Shown here: positions 49,807-57,421 of the stretch, in pieces | How positions within the stretch are numbered: the first letter of the stretch is position 1 | How the letters are laid out: every line of letters begins with the position of its first letter | Origin: a virus | IMG/VR virus record: IMGVR_UViG_3300008952_001413 | Location: 1 to 58,762 of that record | Strand: one strand, 5' to 3' | Length of the DNA: 58,762 bases | Translations under genes and position numbers: made by a program | Notes under the pieces: generated by a model | What the model was told of the DNA's origin: nothing | Databases searched by the model: none | What the model saw: the letters and a program-made list of their open reading frames with translations, nothing else

Positions 49807-51257
49807 TATCCTCCTTCAAATAATGAACTAAAGTTGTTTTTACCTTTACCACCACCTGTATGTCTTGCCCAACGTGTTCCTCTTATATCTGCTAAAAATG
49901 GTCTAGCATTATTGATAACTTCCATGGGATTCTCTGATGTGAATACTTCTTCTACAAGTGTATTGAAATATAATATATTTCTTGGAACAAAATTACTCAT
50001 TTCATCGGTTGTATCTGATCCTTTTGTTTTCCTCCAATGTCCTACTTGTGGTTTATATTTTATGCTTTCAATATCGTTTAAATCATTTGCTACTTGTACT
50101 GCTTTGATTTGATTGTATACATTATGAGCCATCATTAAACAATAACTGAAACTATCCCAGGAAGTTGTACTTTCTTTGTTGTTTTTATTTAGGTCGCCTT
50201 CACCATACCAACAAACATCTCCCATTGTTAATCTATCTCCAATTTGACTGTGGAATGGAAAAGGTATATCTGAACCTTTCATTTTTTTGTCATCTGGTGC
50301 TTTATCCATAATAAATGAGAATCTACTTGGAGTAAATGTATTTTGTGTATAAACTAAACCGTTTGCAGTTGATAAAAATGCAGATGCCGAATCAAAACTT
50401 ATTGTAACGTTTGGATTGATATGTTTTCTTAGTTGTCTTTGTATTGCAGTTAAGAAACAAGCCCAATCTAATTGTGATGTTCCTAATACGTGAATCCAAT
50501 CTTTGCCATCTAATTGCTTTTCATCTCTCATTACAATTAGTCTTTTAAGTAGTATTTCCATATCACACATATTAATACCACCAAATGCCCAACCTTCAAA
50601 CTCGTATTTTTTCATTTGATCATACCAAATTGTTCCAGTCTCCCAATCATCACCTTGTAGTACATTTAAAAATTTTGTTTGTCCTAATCTATTTTTTTGG
50701 AAATAATCATTATTAAATTTTGTAGCATCTAAACAATCTTGGAAACTGTTTAATCCTGATTTGCCTCTGTTTAAATCATCTGCCGCCCATGTAGGTACAT
50801 CTAATGTCATTGACCAGTCTGCAATAAGTTCTAACCAATTTAATATGTTAGATCTAACTTTATTTGCTTTGTTACCTTCAAAATCTTTCCAATCAAATTG
50901 TATAACACCTTTTGCTATCTGATATCCACCAGAGTCGCCTACTATTGTACTAAATTTTCGATCTCTATTAACACACATAGAATCTCTGTCTGTAACTTTA
51001 TCCATATCTAAACAAGCGTGTCCTGCTGAATATAATGCAGTTGGATATGTAAAGTAACCTTCGTCTGGATTAATAAAGTTTAAACCTTCAACTCCTCTGT
51101 CTAAACCTTTTGGAATTCTTTCTGTTGGAATATGAGTACCTTTAGTAACTCTTTGTCTGGAAATGAATGTATTAAAAAAATTGGAAATAGCAGGCAAGAA
51201 CACTGCAAAATTTCGATTAAAATCTCCTAAATGTTCTTGCCTTTTATTTTCTGTCAT
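49806..51257 (-). CDS. dpdA: TGT-like DNA 7-deazaguanine transglycosylase (DpdA family)
   Basis: A protein of 483 residues. TIVGDSGGYQIAKGVI (DSGG 108-111) is the guanine-pocket motif of tRNA-guanine transglycosylases (DSGGFQ); WSMTLDVPT (Asp153) matches the second pocket Asp; LNVLQGDDWETG and EGWAFGGIN match the family's QGG and G-x-x-GG blocks; and WIHVLGTSQLD then TISFDSASAF (Asp289) match the G-G-x-P--L and nucleophile segments. The C-terminal zinc cysteines of tRNA enzymes are absent, as in phage DpdA. DpdA exchanges guanine in DNA for a 7-deazaguanine. It is coupled to the sliding-clamp gene. The last residues, FSSLFEGG, resemble the polymerase C-terminus. Confidence 0.78.
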   Translation of the reverse strand: MTENKRQEHLGDFNRNFAVFLPAISNFFNTFISRQRVTKGTHIPTERIPKGLDRGVEGLNFINPDEGYFTYPTALYSAGHACLDMDKVTDRDSMCVNRDRKFSTIVGDSGGYQIAKGVIQFDWKDFEGNKANKVRSNILNWLELIADWSMTLDVPTWAADDLNRGKSGLNSFQDCLDATKFNNDYFQKNRLGQTKFLNVLQGDDWETGTIWYDQMKKYEFEGWAFGGINMCDMEILLKRLIVMRDEKQLDGKDWIHVLGTSQLDWACFLTAIQRQLRKHINPNVTISFDSASAFLSTANGLVYTQNTFTPSRFSFIMDKAPDDKKMKGSDIPFPFHSQIGDRLTMGDVCWYGEGDLNKNNKESTTSWDSFSYCLMMAHNVYNQIKAVQVANDLNDIESIKYKPQVGHWRKTKGSDTTDEMSNFVPRNILYFNTLVEEVFTSENPMEVINNARPFLADIRGTRWARHTGGGKGKNNFSSLFEGG

Positions 51258-51994
51258 TATTGCGCCTGAGCTGGAATAATATATTGATACTTGCCAAGTC
51301 CTGAATCAACAGAAATCATCATTGCACCTTCGTTAGAAAAATGCAACATAACTTTTGCCGAATCAGAGAGTTTCAGTATTTGCAATACCTGTGCTACAGG
51401 CCAACTCCATCCTTTGTTTAGAGTTCCATTCATTCCGTTTGCAAAAACAAATTCTCCACCGTGTGATGCTTGATCACCAAATGTGAATACCAGGTTACCA
51501 TTCTCTGTTCTAACAACAAAAGAATTGTGTTCTGTATTTGCTACTGACTGAAAGTTAAATCTTTGTACACTTGCCACACTTGGTTCAATTTCAACGTCCC
51601 ACTTAACACCTTTAAATTTAACTGTTTTAAGTTTCTCGTTGATAATTTCAGCATTCATAAATCTGTAATCGTTCTTAAAGTCACCTTTTTCATTTTCAAA
51701 ATGAATACCTGTTGGCACTTCAGCGCCATTCCTAGTTCCTTTGAGTACAGTTATTTTTGCTTTTTCTTTATATTCTGGGCACTTCAAGTGAATATCTAGT
51801 TTGCCTAACTGTGGCATACCAAAAGTACCAACCATTTCTGATTGTGGTTTGTGAAAAGATCCTTGCAAGATAACTGATCTGTCTTCTGCCATTGAATCAA
51901 TGACAGTCTCGTTACTGTCTCCAGTAATTTTAACAAGATCTAAAAATCCCAAGCCATGCGTATGCTTGACAATGTCTTTCAAGATATCTATCAT
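51257..51994 (-). CDS. sliding clamp-like replication factor (T4 gp45 type)
   Basis: A protein of 245 residues, about the size of T4 gp45 (228). The PCNA-like layout is visible: an opening helix, a strand pair with GTFGMPQLGKLDIHL (compare DLNGFLGIL in gp45), KGVKWDVEIEPSVASVQRF at the domain join, WSWPVAQVLQILKLSDSAKV in the second domain and a final strand SGLGKYQYIIPA. The sequence is divergent, so this rests on layout and on its place in the same operon as the polymerase. It tethers polymerase to DNA as a ring trimer. A sigma70 -10 box lies eight bases upstream. Confidence 0.6.
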   Translation of the reverse strand: MIDILKDIVKHTHGLGFLDLVKITGDSNETVIDSMAEDRSVILQGSFHKPQSEMVGTFGMPQLGKLDIHLKCPEYKEKAKITVLKGTRNGAEVPTGIHFENEKGDFKNDYRFMNAEIINEKLKTVKFKGVKWDVEIEPSVASVQRFNFQSVANTEHNSFVVRTENGNLVFTFGDQASHGGEFVFANGMNGTLNKGWSWPVAQVLQILKLSDSAKVMLHFSNEGAMMISVDSGLGKYQYIIPAQAQ

Positions 51995-52002
51995 AGTGCT
52001 TT

Positions 52003-52031
52003 ATTATATAGGTTATTCATATATTAATCAA
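52003..52031 (-). promoter_or_regulatory. sigma70-type promoter upstream of the clamp
   Basis: On the minus strand TTGATT (52026-52031) and TATAAT (52003-52008) are 17 bases apart. Eight bases separate the -10 box from the clamp gene's ATG at 51994, so the leader is very short. Confidence 0.6.
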
Positions 52032-52821
52032 GTGTCATTTCAGAAATTTTATATATAGCAGGATTTTGTTTACCAGGTTTTTTAAATATGGCATAATTGG
52101 CACCTGGTTTAAATTGTAACATTTCTATAATTTCATAACCTTCTTCTTTAATAATTTTTTCCATTGCAGTTTTGGTATTATAATTCCAATAACCACGTTT
52201 TGCTAGATGTAAGTCATAATCATAATGGCAATCAGCATATTGTATAAACACATAACCACCCGGTATTAACACTCTTTTAATGTCATGTAGATATTGTTGT
52301 ATATGATTTTGTGTAAAAAATACAAAGGTATCCCAACTAAACACAAAGTTGCATGAACCTTGTGGAATATTTGAACATTCTGTTCTGCGTGTTGTATAAA
52401 ATTTTAAATATTTTTGATGTGGAGGTTTAAATCTTCTTCTAATTTTTAGTTCTAGTTCTGGTATTGTTTCTAAAAAGAAATTGTTCCTCCATGATCTAAA
52501 TTCTTTGGAAAACATTCCTGTACCTGGGCCTATTTCTAAACTATTGTAAATATTGGTTTTAGCAAATTGAAATATTTTTGTTTGTATTGTTCTATATAAC
52601 ATCAGGTCAACAACAGGCTTTTTTATTTTCTGTTCCAGATCAAGTCTATACCATTCTACAGTCTTATCTAATCTGTTAATTTCTTCGTTATTATTAGCAT
52701 CTATAGCTATTGCTAAATTTTTTAGAATTTTTAAATTAGAATCAATTAATTTTTGTAAATCTTCTTTTTTTACTTTTTCAAGTTTTTCAATTAACAGTTT
52801 TATTTCTTCTATACTCAGCAT
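52024..52821 (-). CDS. class I SAM-dependent methyltransferase
   Basis: A protein of 265 residues. A helical first third (IEEIKLLIEKLEKVKKEDL onward) precedes YNSLEIGPGTGMFSKEF (about 92-108), the E-x-G-x-G-x-G SAM-binding loop. GSCNFVFSWDTFVFFTQNHIQ is motif IV, and VLIPGGYVFIQYADC the usual core strand. It resembles sugar or small-molecule O-methyltransferases more than DNA methyltransferases, with no DPPY or PC motif. It sits between the clamp and polymerase genes, an unusual place for a metabolic methyltransferase. Confidence 0.75.
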   Translation of the reverse strand: MLSIEEIKLLIEKLEKVKKEDLQKLIDSNLKILKNLAIAIDANNNEEINRLDKTVEWYRLDLEQKIKKPVVDLMLYRTIQTKIFQFAKTNIYNSLEIGPGTGMFSKEFRSWRNNFFLETIPELELKIRRRFKPPHQKYLKFYTTRRTECSNIPQGSCNFVFSWDTFVFFTQNHIQQYLHDIKRVLIPGGYVFIQYADCHYDYDLHLAKRGYWNYNTKTAMEKIIKEEGYEIIEMLQFKPGANYAIFKKPGKQNPAIYKISEMTLD

Positions 52822-52829
52822 AATACTAT

Positions 52830-55493
52830 TTAGAATTCAAACAGTTTGTTGAATGTATTACTGGTTTCAGTACTTTGTACGTCCCAATTTAATACACCTA
52901 TTAGGTTGTCTATCTTTTGATTTAATATTGTTTGTTCCATAGCTTCAGAATCAAAAGGTAGTTCTTTAAACCATTCTGGAATACGTAATTCATCTGTAGG
53001 ATATGCAATACTTGTATAGTTTAATGGATTGTTTTTAAGTTTACATACAATAACTTTTGCACCATCTAATATAGGTAAAGAATACTTGTCACCATACATT
53101 TGTTTACAGTTGTTCCAGTTCATACTTGCTCTTACGTGTCCTGGCATATTTGCTTTGCCTTTTTTCTTTTCTTCGTCGGTATATTTTGTAACATTATTTG
53201 CTCTTTTTGGAGATCCTTTTTCCCAACCAGGTCTTGCTTTAAATTCTGATCTAAATTCGCCAATCCTGTTTAATACTTGTTTTTCTGTTTTACCTGTTAA
53301 TACCATATATAATATATCACTTAAAAAATCTTGTACAAATATTGGAGTATCAGATCTTTTTAAATCTAATCCCATAGCTTTCATTTTGCCTTCTTTACCT
53401 GCGTTATCTGTACGTTCACCTTCAATGTCGTAATATAATACTGCATATCTTTTCTTTGTAATGAATAATCCTTTAATTGCTACAAGTTCTCTACCTGCTC
53501 TAATAACAGAACCACGTGTATGTGGACAATGAAATGCGTTAGTCATGAATCCTGTAAAAGATGTATTCATTTCCTCTGCAATTTTATCATATAATGCAAT
53601 TACTGATTCTTTATTCCAAGCAATTTTACCTGCGTTAATATCATTTTGTAAAGTTTTATGTGCTGTAAAATAAACTGAATCTGTATCTCCATAAATTATA
53701 GATTCGCCAGTATGATTATATTTGCCTGCAATAATATCATTTACTTTTGCCGCCATGTGTTTTGTAATGCATCTGCCTGTTAATGTTACTGATTGTCCTA
53801 TACGTATATCAAAAAATCTACAACCAGGATTTAAAAGTGCTCCATATAAACTATTTAAATTAATTTTTTTAACTAATTGTCTTTTATCCCAATATGCTCT
53901 TTCAATTTCGTTACTTCCAGACTGTTGCATTTTACGTTGCATTTCTTTTCGTTCAGCATACCAACGTTTAAGTAGTCCTGGAATAATTGCTTCAAATTCA
54001 TATGTGAATATTGTGCCATTGGCACTTAACATCCATTTGTTGTTACTTTCAAATACTAAATCATACAGTTGTGCCGCTGACATTCTAATACTAGTACCGT
54101 CAGCCCAATCTATAACTATTTCTGTACCTTTATCTTTGTTCATTACTGCTTGATATTCCCAACTGCCAAATTGATTATCCCAAGCCGCCGCAAATGATTT
54201 TTTTTGTAATTTTGCTCTGTTTATTTCTGCTGATGTTATTACTGGTCTTATTTGTCCTACAATAGTTTCTGGACCCATGTTCAATGCTCTAATAACAGAT
54301 GGATATAGTGAGTTAATATCAATAGATCCTATCCAGTCATGTATACCTTTTTTTGGAGTTGCCACATAAGCACCTGCCGCCGTAATTGGTTCAGCGTCTT
54401 TTTCTCTGTATTTTCTACCTGGTACAATCATGCCACGTCTATGTGCTTCGTTAACGATTGCTTGTTCTGTAACTGCAACTGCACCCATTGTAGTTTGTAG
54501 CAATACAGTATTTTGGTGTGCTATTTCGTTTGCCAAATCTATAAATTTTAATTTCTTTTCTAATTTTGCAAGTAAGTGTGTGTCTTGTCTGTTATATTCT
54601 ATAAACAAACCAAAGTCATTTTTATAAAGTGAATCTAACGATCCTTCATATATAGTTTTCTTTTCTCCTAATTCATGTTCACCTATTGCATCTAATCTAA
54701 AACTATGACGTTCTTCATATGTGTATTTTCTATATAACTCTAATAAATCTAAATGTACTCTGCCAATTAAATCATAACTTAAATGTTCTCTACCGTATTT
54801 TTCAAATACTCTTTTTTTAGGTTTTTCTCCCCAAAAACATAAACGTCTTGTATCATCACTGCTTAAAACTTTTTGTATTCGTCCTACTGTGTATGGAATG
54901 TCATATCCTTCTGAGTTCCAACCTGATAAAATATCTGCATCTTCAACTAATTGTAAAAATGCATCAAGCATATCTTTTTCTTTTTCGAATAACATTGTAT
55001 TAGGAAATCTCTCTGTGAGTACTTTTGCTTCTTGCATTGTAATTGTTTTTGGTGGAATTGCAAGGGTAACTAATTGATCCGTCCATTCCATATAACAACT
55101 TATGGCAGTTATGGGCATGAACGGATCATCAGTTGTGGCATAACCCTTTTCAGGATCAAAGTCCACTTCGATATCAAAGAACAGTACGTTTAACTTGGGT
55201 GTTTCTTTACCTAAATAATTTTCCTCAAGGCATCTAAACACTGGATTGATATCTTGTTCATAAAGAGTTTTATTAGACCTTATTCGTTGCTCTTTAATGA
55301 ATTCTTTTGATGTACGACATTGTACTTTTTGTAATGTTTCACCAGTCATGGATTTATGTTTGCCTCTTGTGTCTGGATAATAGAATACATACCTAGCATC
55401 ATAATCTACAAATACACGACCTTTTTTAGAATCACGTTCTACTACGTAAATTTTGTCTTCGTCTTTTTTATATAGAGCGTCTATGTAACTCAT
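52830..55493 (-). CDS. 43: family B DNA polymerase (T4 gp43 type)
   Basis: A protein of 887 residues, against 898 in T4 gp43. Exonuclease motifs: FFDIEVDFD (Asp107, Glu109), ILSGWNSEGYDIPY (about 188-201), IEYNRQDTHLL (about 298-308). Polymerase motifs: SIDINSLYPSVIRAL (392-399 core), KKINLNSLYGALLN (about 542-555) and IYGDTDSVYFT (YGDTDS 601-606). KKRYAVLYYDIEG fits the KKRY block. The C-terminus FNKLFEF is a likely clamp-binding tail. It replicates and proofreads the phage genome. It is coupled to the small gene upstream by a four-base overlap. Confidence 0.95.
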   Translation of the reverse strand: MSYIDALYKKDEDKIYVVERDSKKGRVFVDYDARYVFYYPDTRGKHKSMTGETLQKVQCRTSKEFIKEQRIRSNKTLYEQDINPVFRCLEENYLGKETPKLNVLFFDIEVDFDPEKGYATTDDPFMPITAISCYMEWTDQLVTLAIPPKTITMQEAKVLTERFPNTMLFEKEKDMLDAFLQLVEDADILSGWNSEGYDIPYTVGRIQKVLSSDDTRRLCFWGEKPKKRVFEKYGREHLSYDLIGRVHLDLLELYRKYTYEERHSFRLDAIGEHELGEKKTIYEGSLDSLYKNDFGLFIEYNRQDTHLLAKLEKKLKFIDLANEIAHQNTVLLQTTMGAVAVTEQAIVNEAHRRGMIVPGRKYREKDAEPITAAGAYVATPKKGIHDWIGSIDINSLYPSVIRALNMGPETIVGQIRPVITSAEINRAKLQKKSFAAAWDNQFGSWEYQAVMNKDKGTEIVIDWADGTSIRMSAAQLYDLVFESNNKWMLSANGTIFTYEFEAIIPGLLKRWYAERKEMQRKMQQSGSNEIERAYWDKRQLVKKINLNSLYGALLNPGCRFFDIRIGQSVTLTGRCITKHMAAKVNDIIAGKYNHTGESIIYGDTDSVYFTAHKTLQNDINAGKIAWNKESVIALYDKIAEEMNTSFTGFMTNAFHCPHTRGSVIRAGRELVAIKGLFITKKRYAVLYYDIEGERTDNAGKEGKMKAMGLDLKRSDTPIFVQDFLSDILYMVLTGKTEKQVLNRIGEFRSEFKARPGWEKGSPKRANNVTKYTDEEKKKGKANMPGHVRASMNWNNCKQMYGDKYSLPILDGAKVIVCKLKNNPLNYTSIAYPTDELRIPEWFKELPFDSEAMEQTILNQKIDNLIGVLNWDVQSTETSNTFNKLFEF

Positions 55494-55726
55494 TTAATAA
55501 TTTCAACATCACTTTCTGTTTTAATAACAACTCTAGCACCACAAGGAAGTAAAGGTTTATTATTACCTCCATATAATACTTGGCTTGGTCCTAATATTGC
55601 AACCTCGTGACAGTAAGTATTTTTAGAACCTTGTTTAATTGTGATAACTGGATCATTTAAGCCATGTTTTTTATTTGAACGAATTTTGTGTTGATTAACG
55701 TGAATATATTTTGTTTTTGTTCTCAT
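55490..55726 (-). CDS. small conserved protein of 78 residues upstream of the polymerase
   Basis: MRTKTKYIHVNQHKIRSNKK, then PVITIKQGSKNTYCHEVAI and VLYGGNNKPLLPCGARVVI. The beta-rich pattern is one I recall beside gp43 in T4-like cyanophages, without a function. Four-base overlaps with both neighbours suggest a tight translational unit with the polymerase. It may help regulate or stabilise polymerase production. Confidence 0.6.
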   Translation of the reverse strand: MRTKTKYIHVNQHKIRSNKKHGLNDPVITIKQGSKNTYCHEVAILGPSQVLYGGNNKPLLPCGARVVIKTESDVEIIK

Positions 55727-56001
55727 AAAAATACTCTAAAATTTCCTATTACATTCATTATAGTAAACCATGATGCCAAAACGCAAGTCCAAATTATCCT
55801 TCTACGCCATGATGCATATGCAAGAGTAGATGAACCTAAAAGATACAATGGAAAAATCAAACGCATATCTGGTCCTGGGGAGGTAAAAGTTAATAGATAT
55901 GATCCTGCTACCGTAACTGAGACTGAAAATACTTCTAGGTAAAAAGCAATTTTATCTTGTTTGTAACTTGTTACCCAAAATTCTTTGAGTAAACGATACA
56001 C
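55723..56001 (-). CDS. small membrane protein of 92 residues
   Basis: Three hydrophobic segments: FYLEVFSVSVTVAGSYLLTF, LIFPLYLLGSSTLAYASW and IIWTCVLASWFTIMNVIG, with Arg residues between (WRRRI). A two- or three-pass inner-membrane protein is likely. Similar small membrane proteins lie near dsbA and gp43 in marine T4-like phages. Function unknown. Confidence 0.65.
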   Translation of the reverse strand: MYRLLKEFWVTSYKQDKIAFYLEVFSVSVTVAGSYLLTFTSPGPDMRLIFPLYLLGSSTLAYASWRRRIIWTCVLASWFTIMNVIGNFRVFL

Positions 56002-56258
56002 TAAAGTTTACCGACTGAGTTTAGTATGCTTTCTAATGCGTCCATGTCATCAGCAATATTTTGGTAATTGCCTTTATGTGCAACGGAAATTGCTTTGTTG
56101 ATTAATGCAGGTTTTAATTCTAATTCCTCTGCAATTGACTTAACGGTATCTCTTAATCCAGATCGTAAATCATCAACTTCACCTAACACTTGTGAACCTT
56201 GTGATATAATTTGGATTAATTTTTGTTTTTCTTCTTCGTTAAAGTTTCTTACTGCCAT
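56001..56258 (-). CDS. dsbA: DsbA-like double-strand DNA-binding protein
   Basis: A protein of 85 residues, against 89 for T4 DsbA. MAVRNFNEEEKQKLIQIISQ, VLGEVDDLRSGLRDTVKSIAEEL, KPALINKAISVAHKGNYQN and ESILNSV: the all-helical pattern with a K-x-L-x-K-x-x-x-x-A-x-K segment matches DsbA of T4-like phages by eye. In T4 it binds near late promoters and helps late transcription. An AGGAG site precedes the ATG. Confidence 0.7.
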   Translation of the reverse strand: MAVRNFNEEEKQKLIQIISQGSQVLGEVDDLRSGLRDTVKSIAEELELKPALINKAISVAHKGNYQNIADDMDALESILNSVGKL

Positions 56259-56280
56259 AGTTTCTCCTGTTGTTATAACA

Positions 56281-56309
56281 AGTATATAACAGTTTTAGAT
56301 GATATGCAA
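56281..56309 (-). promoter_or_regulatory. possible sigma70-type promoter of dsbA
   Basis: On the minus strand TTGCAT (56304-56309) and TATACT (56281-56286) are 17 bases apart, in the 58-base gap before dsbA. The leader is ordinary, with AGGAG. Confidence 0.5.
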
Positions 56310-56316
56310 ATGGTTT

Positions 56317-56553
56317 TTAGAGTAGACCCGCTAATTTCATGATACGTTGTAATTCTTGATCGTGTTCTTCAACTACATCGTTATTTTTCATTATTTGATT
56401 TGGACTATCAGCAAATGCTTCAACTTTTGCAAGTCCTCTACTACCAGCACTGTTAGGAGATTTTACTTGTTCACCTGCACTAATGGCTCCTCTTTGACGC
56501 ATTTTAGTAACGTCATTAATATAATCTTTATAGTTGTAAGGAATACCCGTCAT
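56317..56553 (-). CDS. small protein of 78 residues ending in a helical motif
   Basis: MTGIPYNYKDYINDVTKMRQ, then a Gly/Ser linker (GAISAGEQVKSPNSAGSRG) and EEHDQELQRIMKLAGLL. The ending ELQRIMKLAGL resembles the DIAKLAGIK helix in the neighbouring 277-residue protein and may be a common binding or targeting peptide in late proteins. Function unknown. Confidence 0.5.
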   Translation of the reverse strand: MTGIPYNYKDYINDVTKMRQRGAISAGEQVKSPNSAGSRGLAKVEAFADSPNQIMKNNDVVEEHDQELQRIMKLAGLL

Positions 56554-56559
56554 ATAGGG

Positions 56560-56567
56560 TATTTATT
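56560..56567 (-). promoter_or_regulatory. possible T4-type late promoter, AATAAATA
   Basis: On the minus strand AATAAATA, one base from TATAAATA, lies six bases before the ATG at 56553, mirroring the exact late promoter at 57402-57409. Confidence 0.35.
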
Positions 56568-57396
56568 TTTTTTCTACTGGGTCTAAATCGTTGGTAAATT
56601 TATCTTGTTGAGGGACTTCAATTGCTGGTTCAACAGCATCTAGTTCAACTTCTTCGCCACCATCTTCTACAGCAGGTGTTTCTACTGATGGTGTTCCAGG
56701 ATCTGGTAAAACTTCTTTATCTAAGTCTACTGATCTTTCTTCTGGTTCTTTTTCTTGAACAACTTCATCTTCTTCAGGTGCTTCTGCTTTTTCTGCGTCT
56801 GCAATTATTTCTGTAGTTTCTGGAGTTTTGACAAGAATGCTTTTTTGTTCTTCATTGTAAATTGCTTCATTGTCTGAGAAAGTGTTGTATAATTCAACAA
56901 GTTGAGATTCTTCTGCGTTTTTAATATATTCTGCGATATCTGTTGAGATAACGTCTCTAAATGCTTTACTATCATATGTTTGTTCTTCTTTTTGTTCTGC
57001 TTTTAATTCTGCTAGTTGTGCTTCAAGTTCAGTAATTTTATCTAATCTATTGCTTTCTTCTGTTACTGCTTTTTTAATGTTTGTTGATATTGAATCATCA
57101 GCGTCAGACTCTGCTATTGCTTTAGCTATGCTTGATTCTACTTTTGGTTCTTTAGTAATTTCCTCAACTAGTTTTTGTGCTTTTTTAGAAACTTTTACAG
57201 GTTCAACATATTCTTTAATACCTGCTAATTTGGCAATATCTGCTAATGAAATGTCTTTGTCGTCTAGTACTTTTGGTGCCTTGCCAACTGATTCCATTAG
57301 AGATGCACGTTCTTGCTCAGGAGTCATGTTACTCATTGCGTTTAAACGAGCAACCAGGTCTCTAAAACTATTATCTTCGGATTTATTATGTGCCAT
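56563..57396 (-). CDS. acidic Glu/Pro-rich protein of 277 residues, probably virion or scaffold
   Basis: Head with MAHNKSEDNSFRDLVARLNA and an LADIAKLAGI helix, then a long charged helical region (ESNRLDKITELEAQLAELKAEQ) and a highly acidic tail with many Glu, Asp and Pro residues. The coiled coil plus acidic tail resembles scaffolding or core proteins of phage heads. It is read from an exact T4 late promoter, which supports a late, structural role. No enzyme motif. Confidence 0.6.
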   Translation of the reverse strand: MAHNKSEDNSFRDLVARLNAMSNMTPEQERASLMESVGKAPKVLDDKDISLADIAKLAGIKEYVEPVKVSKKAQKLVEEITKEPKVESSIAKAIAESDADDSISTNIKKAVTEESNRLDKITELEAQLAELKAEQKEEQTYDSKAFRDVISTDIAEYIKNAEESQLVELYNTFSDNEAIYNEEQKSILVKTPETTEIIADAEKAEAPEEDEVVQEKEPEERSVDLDKEVLPDPGTPSVETPAVEDGGEEVELDAVEPAIEVPQQDKFTNDLDPVEKK

Positions 57397-57401
57397 CTAA
57401 G

Positions 57402-57409
57402 TATTTATA
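57402..57409 (-). promoter_or_regulatory. T4-type late promoter, exact TATAAATA
   Basis: On the minus strand TATAAATA lies five bases before the ATG at 57396 of the acidic late protein. It is the exact T4 late octamer recognised by the gp55-gp33 system with the clamp. Confidence 0.7.
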
Positions 57410-57421
57410 TTTGTTGTAGTT

